DNA of 64,000 nucleotides from contig JAJZVN010000009.1 in the NCBI GenBank assembly GCA_021845685.1, positions 1 to 64,000 on the forward strand, read 5' to 3'. This document shows, in pieces, positions 17,992 to 26,372 of the stretch. Position numbers and translations under genes: made by a program. Source of the stretch: a bacterium. Its GTDB lineage: Bacteria; SZUA-79; Acidulodesulfobacterales; Acidulodesulfobacteraceae. Below the pieces are notes generated by a model. It did no database searches, was not told the origin of the DNA, and saw only the letters and a program-made list of their open reading frames with translations. Within the stretch, counting starts at the first letter, position 1. Each line of letters begins with the position of its first letter.

Positions 17992-19026
17992 CGCTTTATT
18001 TTCTGTTTTATCCAATATTTTTCCAATTTTGTAGAGAGGTTCTCCTGCATTTTTAAATAAATTTTCAATATCGGATGTTTTATCTTCAGGAATACAAATC
18101 AAAAGTCCTCCTGATGTTTCAGCTCCAAAAGCGGCCCATACAAGACTTTCGTCAATATTTTCTGTAATATTGGCATATTGAGAAAAAAACTTTCTGTTTC
18201 GTTTTGTACCTGAAGGATTAATTCCTTTCTGTATTAATTCCAAGCTTCCGCCAATCAAAGGAATATTTTCAAGATTTAATTCGCAAGAAGTTTTACTCGC
18301 TAACATCATTTCGGATACATGCCCCGCAAGTCCGAAGCCTGTGATATCCGTCATAGCATTTACTGTTTTTAAAGAAACGGCTAATTCTGATGTTGTTTTA
18401 TTTAATTTTGCCATAGAATTTATAGCTTCGTCTAAAACAGACTGCCGTAAAAAGTCTGCAGATAAAGCGCTTATAATAAATCCTGTTCCTAATTTTTTTG
18501 TCAAATATAAAATATCGCCGGGCATAGCTCCTTTGTTAGAATATATCTCATTTATTTTGCATATTCCAGTGACGCTTAAACCGTATTTCAGCTCTTTATC
18601 GTCAACTGAATGTCCTCCGAGCAGCGCAGCGCCCGATTCGTTTATTTTATTTAATCCTCCGAGCAATATTTCTTTTAAAACATCTTTTTCAACATCGGCG
18701 ATAGGAAAGCACGCAATATTTAAAACAGTTATAGGCTGTCCGCCCATAGCATAAATATCCGACAATGCATTAGCTGCCGCTATTTGCCCGAAAACATAAG
18801 GATCATCTACTACAGGCGTAAAAAAATCTATCGTCTGAATAAGACATTTATCGTCCGATATTTTGTATATACCCGCATCGTCTTTATAATCAAAACCTAC
18901 TAAAACATTATCGTTAGGCAGAACAGGCAAATCATCAATTATTGAAGAAAGGTCCTCCGGACCCAGCTTGCATCCTCAGCCGTGAGCAGATGTCATGGAA
19001 GTTAATTTATATTTTTTATTTGTCAT
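17965..19026 (-). CDS. selD: Selenide, water dikinase; selenoprotein with in-frame UGA (Sec17)
   Basis: Makes selenophosphate from selenide and ATP for selenocysteine synthesis. Conventional translation gives only residues from MPVLPND onward (from 18930), which lacks the catalytic head. Extending upstream through an in-frame TGA (18976-18978) to the ATG at 19026 adds MTNKKYKLTSMTSAHG-Sec-GCKLGPED, 353 residues in total. Sec17 and Lys20 fall exactly where E. coli SelD has its essential Cys17 and Lys20. Later motifs include the DFFTPVVDDPYVFG loop, GGHSVDDKELKYGLSVTG and NAMTDITGFGLAGH. SelA lies 4 kb away on the same strand. The 3' end overlaps a tandem duplication. Confidence 0.95.
18949..18978 (-). 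promoter_or_regulatory. Bacterial SECIS hairpin of selD
   Basis: Seventeen nucleotides after the UGA codon the minus strand folds as GGTCC-GGA-GGACC, with an outer AAG/CTT extension. Spacing and guanines in the loop fit bacterial SECIS elements that recruit SelB. It lies inside the coding sequence, as expected for bacteria. Confidence 0.7.
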
Positions 19027-19140
19027 AAAATTTAATTAATAAAAAACACGGTTTATATATAGTATGATATATATATATGGTTTATTTATATATAGTATGG
19101 TTTATATATATTATAGTTTATTATTATGGGATTCTGCTGC

Positions 19141-19284
19141 CTGCTATTAAATATTCCAGATAATTTAATAATAATTTGATTTAAATTTACGGCATTTTAC
19201 TTCCTGCTATTAAATATTCCAGATAATTTAATAATAATTTGATTTAAATTTACGGCATTTTACTTCCTGCTATTAAATATTCCA
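19141..19284. repeat. 63-bp tandem duplication of the mlaD 3' end
   Basis: Period 63: copies begin at 19141, 19204 and (partial) 19267. The last partial copy is the real C-terminal coding end of mlaD (LIAGSKMP); the other two are non-coding echoes downstream of the stop codon. The first two copies appear identical over their shared length, suggesting a recent event. Confidence 0.88.
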
Positions 19285-20830
19285 AATCTTTATCGGTAAA
19301 TTTTATGCCGCCGCCTACAAACAGCGACCTGTTGTTATTTTTGCTAAAAATATCATCAAATCCGGTATCTACGAAAAGATGTTTGAAAAATGTATAGCTA
19401 ATACCGGCATCAACGTAAGCTTCCGCAGAGCCGTTGTTTGAATTAAATCCGAATGCCCTTGCATATAATTTCAAATTTTTATTGGTTTCCGGAATATAGT
19501 AATTAATGCCGACTCCTCCGGTTGAATACATAAGACCCGCCAAAAAAGTCCAATTATAAAAATTTTTGGCAATTTCTGCATTAAATTTAATATTATTAGA
19601 ATTAGAATATTGTGTCGTATTTGTTGTAATACTTGAAGGATAAAATTCACCGGAAGGAGGATTATTTGTAGTATAAGTTGTAGTTTGGGTTTCTCCGAAT
19701 GAATTTCCATAATTAACAGGCGCAGAATCAACTCCCAGAACATAATAATGTCCGGGGGAAGGCTGGAGTCTGATGTTAACTTCAGTTACCGATCCGTTTG
19801 ATTTAACTAGATATTGGGAATTCATATTCATTTTTATTTTAAATCTGTTAAAACCCCCAACTAAATTATTAATACCTTTAAGCGAACCGTTAAGATTATC
19901 GTATACGGAATTTCTATTTACAAGTTTACCTACAGTGCCTTTGCCTTCATTTATTTTTGACGATATTCCGTATATTTGATTTAAAGATAATTGCAGCTGT
20001 TTAGAGTCTTTCCTAATATGAGCAAGGCTTCTGTTAATATTAGATTTGTTTTTAGTTAAAATATCGCTTAAATTTGCCGATACTGTTTTAATATTATTAG
20101 TAATAGAAGGAAGCTCCTGCCTCAAATTGTCGGATATTGCTCTAAAATTATGAATTGTTCTTGTTAAAGCTCTATCGTTTTTAAGGGTTAATCCATTTAT
20201 ATTGCGCGAAAAACCTGCAAAATTAGTCATCATTACATTAAAATTCTTTTGATTTAAATATACTAATTTGTCTAAATTATCGGAAAGCTCCGCTACATTA
20301 GATAATATAGCTTTTATTTTATGCTCTCCTGTTTTGTTGCCAATTGAATTTTTTAGCGAACTCGTGATATGCTCAAGGTTATCGGCAGTCTTGGCAAATT
20401 TTAGAATCAAATTAGCCATATTTTCCGGTGATTTATAGCTTTTTATTATTTCATTTTCAGGCACAGGCTTTGACGTTAAAGATTGAATAGCATTGGCAGG
20501 AGTGATGGATATATAGCTTTCTCCAAGAAGACTCATAGATCTTATTGATGCAATATAATCGGGGTAAATTTTATATTTAGAATTTATTTCCATATAAACA
20601 CGGGCTTTACCGTGTTCAAGATTTATTCTTTTGACCGTTCCAACTTTAATTCCCGCCATTTCAACATTTGTTCCCGTACCTATGCCGTTTGCAGATGTAA
20701 AATAAGCGGAAATAGTATAGGTAGAGGGTTTAAAAATATATATTTTACCAACTTTCATAGAAAAATAAACAAGTATAAATAAAACTACGACGGTAAAAAT
20801 TCCTACTTTTGTTTCTTTATTTAATTTCAT
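19250..20830 (-). CDS. mlaD: MlaD/MCE-family lipid transport protein
   Basis: Substrate-binding component of an ABC lipid transporter at the cell envelope. One N-terminal transmembrane helix (about 10-30) anchors it to the inner membrane. The MCE domain follows (about 38-115: ISAYFTSANGIGTGTNVEMAG, LLGESYISITP). A long helical region (about 150-310) would form a channel or needle, and the C-terminal 200 residues are beta-rich with alternating Tyr/Asn strands. At 526 residues it is much longer than E. coli MlaD (183) and nearer to long MCE proteins that span the periplasm. ATG at 20830. Follows mlaF by 326 bp of duplicated sequence. Both ends of the gene have been copied locally. Confidence 0.9.
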   Translation of the reverse strand: MKLNKETKVGIFTVVVLFILVYFSMKVGKIYIFKPSTYTISAYFTSANGIGTGTNVEMAGIKVGTVKRINLEHGKARVYMEINSKYKIYPDYIASIRSMSLLGESYISITPANAIQSLTSKPVPENEIIKSYKSPENMANLILKFAKTADNLEHITSSLKNSIGNKTGEHKIKAILSNVAELSDNLDKLVYLNQKNFNVMMTNFAGFSRNINGLTLKNDRALTRTIHNFRAISDNLRQELPSITNNIKTVSANLSDILTKNKSNINRSLAHIRKDSKQLQLSLNQIYGISSKINEGKGTVGKLVNRNSVYDNLNGSLKGINNLVGGFNRFKIKMNMNSQYLVKSNGSVTEVNIRLQPSPGHYYVLGVDSAPVNYGNSFGETQTTTYTTNNPPSGEFYPSSITTNTTQYSNSNNIKFNAEIAKNFYNWTFLAGLMYSTGGVGINYYIPETNKNLKLYARAFGFNSNNGSAEAYVDAGISYTFFKHLFVDTGFDDIFSKNNNRSLFVGGGIKFTDKDLEYLIAGSKMP

Positions 20831-21041
20831 AATATATTTAATAATGCAATACAGGTTAATTTATTTATTTACGTTTATTTGATTATTGATTATTAAATAA
20901 TGAACAATTAAATGCTAAACGGTAAAAATTCCTACTTTTGTTTCTTTATTTAATTTCATAATATATTTAATAATGCAATACAAGTTAATTTATTTATTTA
21001 CGTTTATTTGATTATTAAATAATGAACAATTAAACGCTAAT
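20791..21041. repeat. 129-bp tandem duplication of the mlaD 5' end
   Basis: Copy A (20791-20919) contains the real mlaD start and first 13 codons; copy B (20920-21041) repeats it upstream with one base change, a short deletion and a C/T difference. Copy B retains an ATG at 20959 and reads MKLNKETKVGIFTV then TAG (20915-20917), a 14-codon decoy ORF just before mlaD. The spacer 20831-21156 otherwise contains only AT-rich sequence. Confidence 0.88.
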
Positions 21042-21156
21042 ATAATAAATAAGATGATGCTATTAAACAAATATAAATATAATAAAATTAAGAATAATCA
21101 ATAAATTTTTATATTATAGCTCCCAAAATTGCATTACGCAAATTAAGATAATATTA

Positions 21157-21900
21157 CTATATTACTATGGGTCCAACCATACTTCCCGTCACAAATTGTT
21201 TCACGACAGGATTGTCGGATTTTTTAAATTTTTCGGCATTCCCTGTTTCAATTATAGCACCTTTATATAACATTGCAATAATATCTGCTGTTTTATACGC
21301 TCCTTCAATACTATGGCTTATAATAATACCTGTATATTTGAGATGCTTCTGCGTTGAAATTATAAGATTATTTATTACATCCGACATAATAGGATCTAGT
21401 CCTGTCGTCGGTTCGTCAAAAAGAACTATTTCAGGCTCCAATATCATAGCTCTTGCTACTGCCACCCTTTTTCTCATGCCTCCGGACAACTCCGAGGGCA
21501 TTTTTGATTCTATTCCGCTCAAGCCCACATCGTTTAATCCCGACATAACTTTTTTTATAATATCTCCTTCGGATAATTTTAAATGCTGTCTTAAAGGAAA
21601 TGCAATATTTTCAAAGATATTAATTGAATCAAATAATGCGCCATCCTGAAAAACCATCCCAAATTTTTTTCTTAATTCATTTAACTCTTTTTTATTTATG
21701 GTATTTAAATCAATATCGTTAAATAAAACTCTTCCTGAATCTGGTTTTATAAGCCCCACTATATGCTTAAGCATAACGCTTTTACCTTCTCCGCTTCTGC
21801 CTATCACAACGGTAATTTTCTTATCTTCAAAACTTATATTAAGATTATCTAAAACTTTTACACCTTTAAAAGATTTATCTATATTCTCAAGAATTATCAT
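21157..21900 (-). CDS. mlaF: ABC transporter ATP-binding protein MlaF
   Basis: ATPase of the MCE/Mla lipid transporter. Walker A GRSGEGKS (about 34-41), Q-loop [11 protein letters not shown], signature LSGGMRKR, Walker [15 protein letters not shown] and the switch His in IIISHS are all present. MRKR after the signature is typical of the MlaF branch. 247 residues. ATG start, 14 bp after the mlaE stop; the operon order is mlaE-mlaF-mlaD. Confidence 0.94.
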   Translation of the reverse strand: MIILENIDKSFKGVKVLDNLNISFEDKKITVVIGRSGEGKSVMLKHIVGLIKPDSGRVLFNDIDLNTINKKELNELRKKFGMVFQDGALFDSINIFENIAFPLRQHLKLSEGDIIKKVMSGLNDVGLSGIESKMPSELSGGMRKRVAVARAMILEPEIVLFDEPTTGLDPIMSDVINNLIISTQKHLKYTGIIISHSIEGAYKTADIIAMLYKGAIIETGNAEKFKKSDNPVVKQFVTGSMVGPIVI

Positions 21901-21914
21901 TTAAATAAAATCCG

Positions 21915-22694
21915 TTAAAATAAAATTGAAGTAAGAATATAGTCTGCGAAAAGAATGTAAATTGAGCTTAATACAACAGCCTGCGTTGTAACGCGGCCCA
22001 CGCCTTTAGATCCCCCTGATGCCTCATACCCTTTATATGTACTTATCGTTGCAAGTATAATTCCAAAAACTACAGCTTTTATTAAGCCGTTATAAATATC
22101 GCTAAGTTTCATATATTTATAAATCATATCCACAAATACTGTTCCGTTTAATCCAAGGAAAAATTTATAAACAACATAGCCGCCTAATATCCCTATTAAA
22201 GAAGATATGATAGATAATATAGGGAGCATTATCATTGAAGCGATAATACGCGGCATAGAAAGAAAATAATAAGGATCTACGGACATTACTTCAAGCGCAT
22301 CAATCTGTTCTGAAATTTTCATAGTACCAATTTCTGAAGCCATAGAAGAACCGCATCTGGCAGTAATCATTAAAGCGGTTAAAACGGGTCCTAATTCTCT
22401 CGTCATAGAAAGAGCGACTGTAGGACCAATCATATATGTAACACCTACTATTTTAGCAGCATAATAAGATTGAAGCGATAAGACCATGCCGACAAAAAGC
22501 CCGGTTAATCCGATAATAAAAAATGAATCTACGCCTATAAAAACCATCTGATCAAAAAGATTGTCCATATTTATCGAATATCGGAATAACGATAAGATAC
22601 AATTCCATATATAAATAGTCAAAGAACCTAACTCATTTATTAAATATAAAATATAAAATCCTATTTTTTCAAAATAATCTAATATAAAATTCAT
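21915..22694 (-). CDS. mlaE: MlaE-type ABC transporter permease
   Basis: Inner-membrane permease of the lipid transporter, 259 residues with about five transmembrane helices. Family motifs are visible: GLFVGMVLSLQSYYAAK, RELGPVLTALMITARCGSSMASEIGTMKISEQIDALEVM (the conserved EQIDAL coupling helix) and GYEASGGSKGVGRVTTQAVV. ATG start at 22694, 20 bp after the HNH gene. Together with MlaF and MlaD it forms the core MCE transporter, implying an outer membrane. Confidence 0.94.
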   Translation of the reverse strand: MNFILDYFEKIGFYILYLINELGSLTIYIWNCILSLFRYSINMDNLFDQMVFIGVDSFFIIGLTGLFVGMVLSLQSYYAAKIVGVTYMIGPTVALSMTRELGPVLTALMITARCGSSMASEIGTMKISEQIDALEVMSVDPYYFLSMPRIIASMIMLPILSIISSLIGILGGYVVYKFFLGLNGTVFVDMIYKYMKLSDIYNGLIKAVVFGIILATISTYKGYEASGGSKGVGRVTTQAVVLSSIYILFADYILTSILF

Positions 22695-22714
22695 TATTTA
22701 TATCCCCGATAATT

Positions 22715-23317
22715 TTATTCTTCAAGTTCAATATGCCAGTAAGTATTATCCACAAGATTAAGAAACGGCATCCATTCTTTATACAATATATTTGTTAAAG
22801 ATATATGGTAATACGGAGACCATTCAGGTTTTTTAGGCTTCCGCATTAATTTCATTCCAGCTTCCTCAGGCGTTCTGCCGCCTTTAACTCTATTGCATTT
22901 AATGCAGCTGCAAACGATATTTTCCCATGAAGATATCCCCCCGTATGCTCTAGGAATCACATGGTCTAAGTTTAAATTATTTTTTTTAAATTCTTTTCCG
23001 CAATATTGGCATTTATTTTTATCCCTAAGAAATATATTAGCTCTTGAAAATTTAATATATCTTTTTGGAACTTTATCGTAATTAATAAGCAAAATTACTC
23101 TTGGAACTCTAATAAATTTATTTACAAGACCGACAGATTGAGTTTTGTTCAAAACAGAAATATCTTTCCATGAATCAAAAGCAAATGTGCGGTAATTTTC
23201 ATCAACGGCTTTAGCAACTCCTTGATACAAAAGTATAAGCGCTCTCTTAAGAGAAGTGATATGCACGGGTAAAAATGATTTATTTAACACCAATACATTA
23301 GAAGATAGCATATGCAT
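22715..23317 (-). CDS. HNH endonuclease family protein
   Basis: 200-residue protein with a conserved N-terminal region (VLVLNKSFLPVHITSLKRALILLYQG) and a C-terminal HNH fold. The zinc pair CQYCGKEF is followed by the active-site LDHVIPRAYGGISSWENIVCSC and a second zinc pair CIKC. This family is widespread and chromosomal, usually not linked to restriction systems, and its role is not established. It sits between selA (35 bp) and mlaE (20 bp) on one probable transcript. ATG at 23317; another at 23311. Confidence 0.88.
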   Translation of the reverse strand: MHMLSSNVLVLNKSFLPVHITSLKRALILLYQGVAKAVDENYRTFAFDSWKDISVLNKTQSVGLVNKFIRVPRVILLINYDKVPKRYIKFSRANIFLRDKNKCQYCGKEFKKNNLNLDHVIPRAYGGISSWENIVCSCIKCNRVKGGRTPEEAGMKLMRKPKKPEWSPYYHISLTNILYKEWMPFLNLVDNTYWHIELEE

Positions 23318-23352
23318 ATCCTTATAATAATATAATAATATAATCGGTTTTA

Positions 23353-24819
23353 CTAGTTAGTTTCTTTAACAGCTGCTTCAATAACTATTTGGGAAACTTT
23401 TTTAAAATTATTAATTATATCATCTATATCAATATCTAAAACCGTCCTTAAATCAATTAAAAATTTATCTTCTTTAATTTTTCCAACGATAGGAATTTGT
23501 AAACTCCTAAAAATTTCGCTTAATTTTTCTGTTTCAAAAATTTTATTAGTAATGCTTAAACAGTATGTTTTAAGCTTATAATCAGGCATTGCTCCGCCCC
23601 CTACGATACTAAAATCTTCTACAATATTAATATTAAAATTATACATAGTTTTACAAATATGTTCAAGTTTTTTAATTTTATTTAAAAGTTTAAAGCCTCT
23701 TTTTTTTATTTCTGAAATATTTTGGGAAAGCAAATGAATAGTAGGTATATTTTTAATAGCATTATCTATATCTAAATATTCAAATAAAACTGCTTCAAGC
23801 GCCGCCAAAGTCATCTTGTCAATTCTGAAAGCTCTGTTCAGCGGGTTTTTTGCAATCAAATCAACATATTTTTTTTTACCTGCTATAATACCTGCTTGCG
23901 GTCCGCCAAGAAGCTTGTCTCCGCTGAACGTCACTATGTCAATTCCTGTATTGACAACCTCCTGAGCCGTAGGTTCTTTTGGAAGACCAAATTTTTCCAA
24001 TTTGATAAAACTTCCCGAACCGAGATCTTCCATTACGGGAATATTATATTTTACCCCAATTTCTACAAGTTCTTTGGAATTTACTTCATGAACAAATCCC
24101 GTCATTTTAAAATTACTATGGTGAACTTTAAGTAATAATGCTGTATTTTCATTTATTTCGGATTCATAATCATTAATTTTAGTTTTATTGGTAGTGCCGA
24201 CTTCAATAAGCTGCGCTCCGGACGCTTTCATTATATCGGGAATTCTAAACGACCCTCCTATTTCAACAAGTTCTCCTCTTGAAACTATAACTTCTTTTTT
24301 AATTCCCGAGGCAAAAGTGTTTAGCGCCATAAAAACAGCGGCGGCGTTATTATTAACCACAAGAGCGGCTTCGCAATTTAAAATTTTATTAAGTAATATT
24401 TCAATATGCGAATATCTTTTTCCTCTTTTTCCTTCTTCAAGATTAAATTCAAGATTTGAATATGAAGAAGCTATTTTGGAAACATTTTCAACTGCGGCTT
24501 TCGGCAAAATAGATCTTCCGAGATTAGTATGAATGACGACCCCCGTTCCGTTAATAACTCTTTTAAGACTAAATGAAAAATTGCCAAAATATTCTTGCAG
24601 CAAGAGTAAAAAATGTTTTATTTCAAAAATATTATCCTCAGGTATTTTGTTGTTTTGCAAATTTATTTTTATTTTTTCTTTTTCTTCGGATAATATTTCA
24701 TCTAATTTATTTTTTACGACATTGTATGAATATTTGCCGATTAATTTTATAACATCGCTATCCTGCAAAATTAATTGAATTTTGGGAAATTTTCTTAAAT
24801 ATTCATTTAAATTATACAT
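23353..24819 (-). CDS. selA: L-seryl-tRNA(Sec) selenium transferase
   Basis: PLP enzyme converting Ser-tRNA(Sec) to Sec-tRNA(Sec) with selenophosphate. The PLP lysine is in TFSGDKLLGGPQAG (about residue 302). NGTGVVIHTNLGRS and NLEFNLEEGKRGKR are the N-terminal SelA signatures. 488 residues, a little longer than E. coli SelA (463). ATG start at 24819. With the Sec-containing selD 4 kb away it shows the organism decodes UGA as selenocysteine; selB and selC must lie outside the window. Confidence 0.96.
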   Translation of the reverse strand: MYNLNEYLRKFPKIQLILQDSDVIKLIGKYSYNVVKNKLDEILSEEKEKIKINLQNNKIPEDNIFEIKHFLLLLQEYFGNFSFSLKRVINGTGVVIHTNLGRSILPKAAVENVSKIASSYSNLEFNLEEGKRGKRYSHIEILLNKILNCEAALVVNNNAAAVFMALNTFASGIKKEVIVSRGELVEIGGSFRIPDIMKASGAQLIEVGTTNKTKINDYESEINENTALLLKVHHSNFKMTGFVHEVNSKELVEIGVKYNIPVMEDLGSGSFIKLEKFGLPKEPTAQEVVNTGIDIVTFSGDKLLGGPQAGIIAGKKKYVDLIAKNPLNRAFRIDKMTLAALEAVLFEYLDIDNAIKNIPTIHLLSQNISEIKKRGFKLLNKIKKLEHICKTMYNFNINIVEDFSIVGGGAMPDYKLKTYCLSITNKIFETEKLSEIFRSLQIPIVGKIKEDKFLIDLRTVLDIDIDDIINNFKKVSQIVIEAAVKETN

Positions 24820-24837
24820 AATTTATTTTAGTTATTT

Positions 24838-25000
24838 TAATTTAATTACTTTATTTAGTTACTTTATATATTAGTTACTTTATTTATATTAGTTACTTTA
24901 TATTAGTTACTTTAGTTACTTTAATAATCACTTTAATAATCACTTTAATAATCACTTTAATTAATTAAAAGCATTTTAAATTTGTTTAATTTATTTTTTA
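24838..25000. repeat. AT-rich short tandem repeats upstream of selA
   Basis: Degenerate repeats of TTAGTTACTTTATA followed by three copies of AATCACTTT (about 24923-24958). No gene or clear promoter is visible; probably slippage-generated spacer. Confidence 0.7.
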
Positions 25001-25059
25001 TATTTATTTATTTAACTTATTTATTATTTATCAATTAATTATATAATTTAATTATATAA

Positions 25060-25815
25060 TTATATTTTTTGAAATGATTTAAAAGAATTTCCGGCATAAA
25101 ACGATAAAATATTTTCTAAAAAATTAAGGCAGTCATTTAAAACTAATTCTTTAACGCTTAATTTGGAAATAATCGAAGTATTGGAATTTACCATAAGATT
25201 AATTATCTTAATAGCATTAACCGATAAATTTATTGTTTTTACGGTTTTAGCACAGTTATTGCAAACTGCTCCGCCCTTAGCTATACTAAAAGCAAAATAA
25301 TTATCTATATTTTTTTGCGAACATAATGTACAAGTCGTAAAATTAGGAAATATACCGAGATATTTCAAAAAATTAGAAATAAAATAAAGTTCATGTTTAA
25401 GAATAATATCTTCGCCGCAATTATTTCCAACGGCATTATCTAAGCTCAAATAAGTGTTTCTCAATAAATTAAAAATCATTACGTTTTTGTCTTTTTCAGG
25501 AACCAACGCTTTTGTAATTTCCAGCATCTTTGAGATAGATATATAAGCATCAATATTTTTTCTGATATTTTTATATTCCTCGATAGAATCTACTTCGTAA
25601 AGTATTGCCAAAGACATCCCTGCTTTCTCGTAAAATTTGATATTGGTCAGCATAGCGGGTTCAAGTTTTCCAAGAAATCTTTTTCTGCTTTTTCTTGCAT
25701 TATTGGCAAAGCATGCAATTTTTCCATAATCCTCGGTAACGTAAACAATCAATAAATCGGCTTCGTTCATTTTTTTTATAGAAACAATAAAAGATTTTGA
25801 CGATAATACGTTCAT
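25060..25815 (-). CDS. recO: DNA repair protein RecO
   Basis: Mediator that loads RecA onto SSB-coated DNA with RecR. The N-terminal OB fold carries the RecO pattern ADLLIVYVTEDYGKIACFANNARKSRKRFLG. A C-terminal zinc site is formed by CTLC (about 160) and CNNC (about 185). 251 residues, normal length. ATG start at 25815. Monocistronic in appearance, with AT-rich spacers either side. Confidence 0.93.
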   Translation of the reverse strand: MNVLSSKSFIVSIKKMNEADLLIVYVTEDYGKIACFANNARKSRKRFLGKLEPAMLTNIKFYEKAGMSLAILYEVDSIEEYKNIRKNIDAYISISKMLEITKALVPEKDKNVMIFNLLRNTYLSLDNAVGNNCGEDIILKHELYFISNFLKYLGIFPNFTTCTLCSQKNIDNYFAFSIAKGGAVCNNCAKTVKTINLSVNAIKIINLMVNSNTSIISKLSVKELVLNDCLNFLENILSFYAGNSFKSFQKI

Positions 25816-25951
25816 TTTAGATTGCCGTCCGGTTTATAACTTGTCAAATAATTAATTTATTTAAACGACTTTATTGTTTATTTGTTTATTTGTTAATTAA
25901 TATTATTTAATGCTTTATTAATTTATCTAATTTTTTTTATTTTAATTTAAT

Positions 25952-26314
25952 TTATATGCCTGATAAAAAAACAACGCATATTCCAGTAATAATAACAAAA
26001 ACGCCGAGCCATCTTTTAATCCCGACCTTTTCTCTTAAAAAAAATTTTGAAAACAAAAGCACCAGCACATAGCCGCTTGATAATAGCGGATAAGCAATCG
26101 ACAACGGAAGTTTAGACAAAGCTATAAGATAAAATAAAGTAGCAAAGAACAGAAGAATAAGAGCGGTAAAAATAAAAGGGTTAAAGAATATAAGGATAGA
26201 TTTAAAACTTACTTTTAAATGTTCATTTTTGACTTTTCCAGACCCTATTTTTTGCAAAAGCTGACCAAACGATGAAAAAACAACGGCAAAAATCATATAG
26301 TAATATGGATTCAT
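25952..26314 (-). CDS. Small EamA/SMR-type membrane protein
   Basis: 120 residues with four predicted transmembrane helices. LPLSIAYPLLSSGYVLVLLFSKFFLREKV matches the second half of the drug/metabolite transporter fold, as in SMR proteins and the ArnE/ArnF undecaprenyl-aminoarabinose flippase subunits; the start KIGSGK is also typical. The substrate cannot be assigned. It lies 58 bp downstream of murT on the same strand, so a role in handling a lipid-linked precursor is possible but speculative. Confidence 0.78.
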   Translation of the reverse strand: MNPYYYMIFAVVFSSFGQLLQKIGSGKVKNEHLKVSFKSILIFFNPFIFTALILLFFATLFYLIALSKLPLSIAYPLLSSGYVLVLLFSKFFLREKVGIKRWLGVFVIITGICVVFLSGI

Positions 26315-26372
26315 AATATTTTACATATAAATATATAAATTAAAAATTAAAAGTTTACAAATAATGTTTTTA

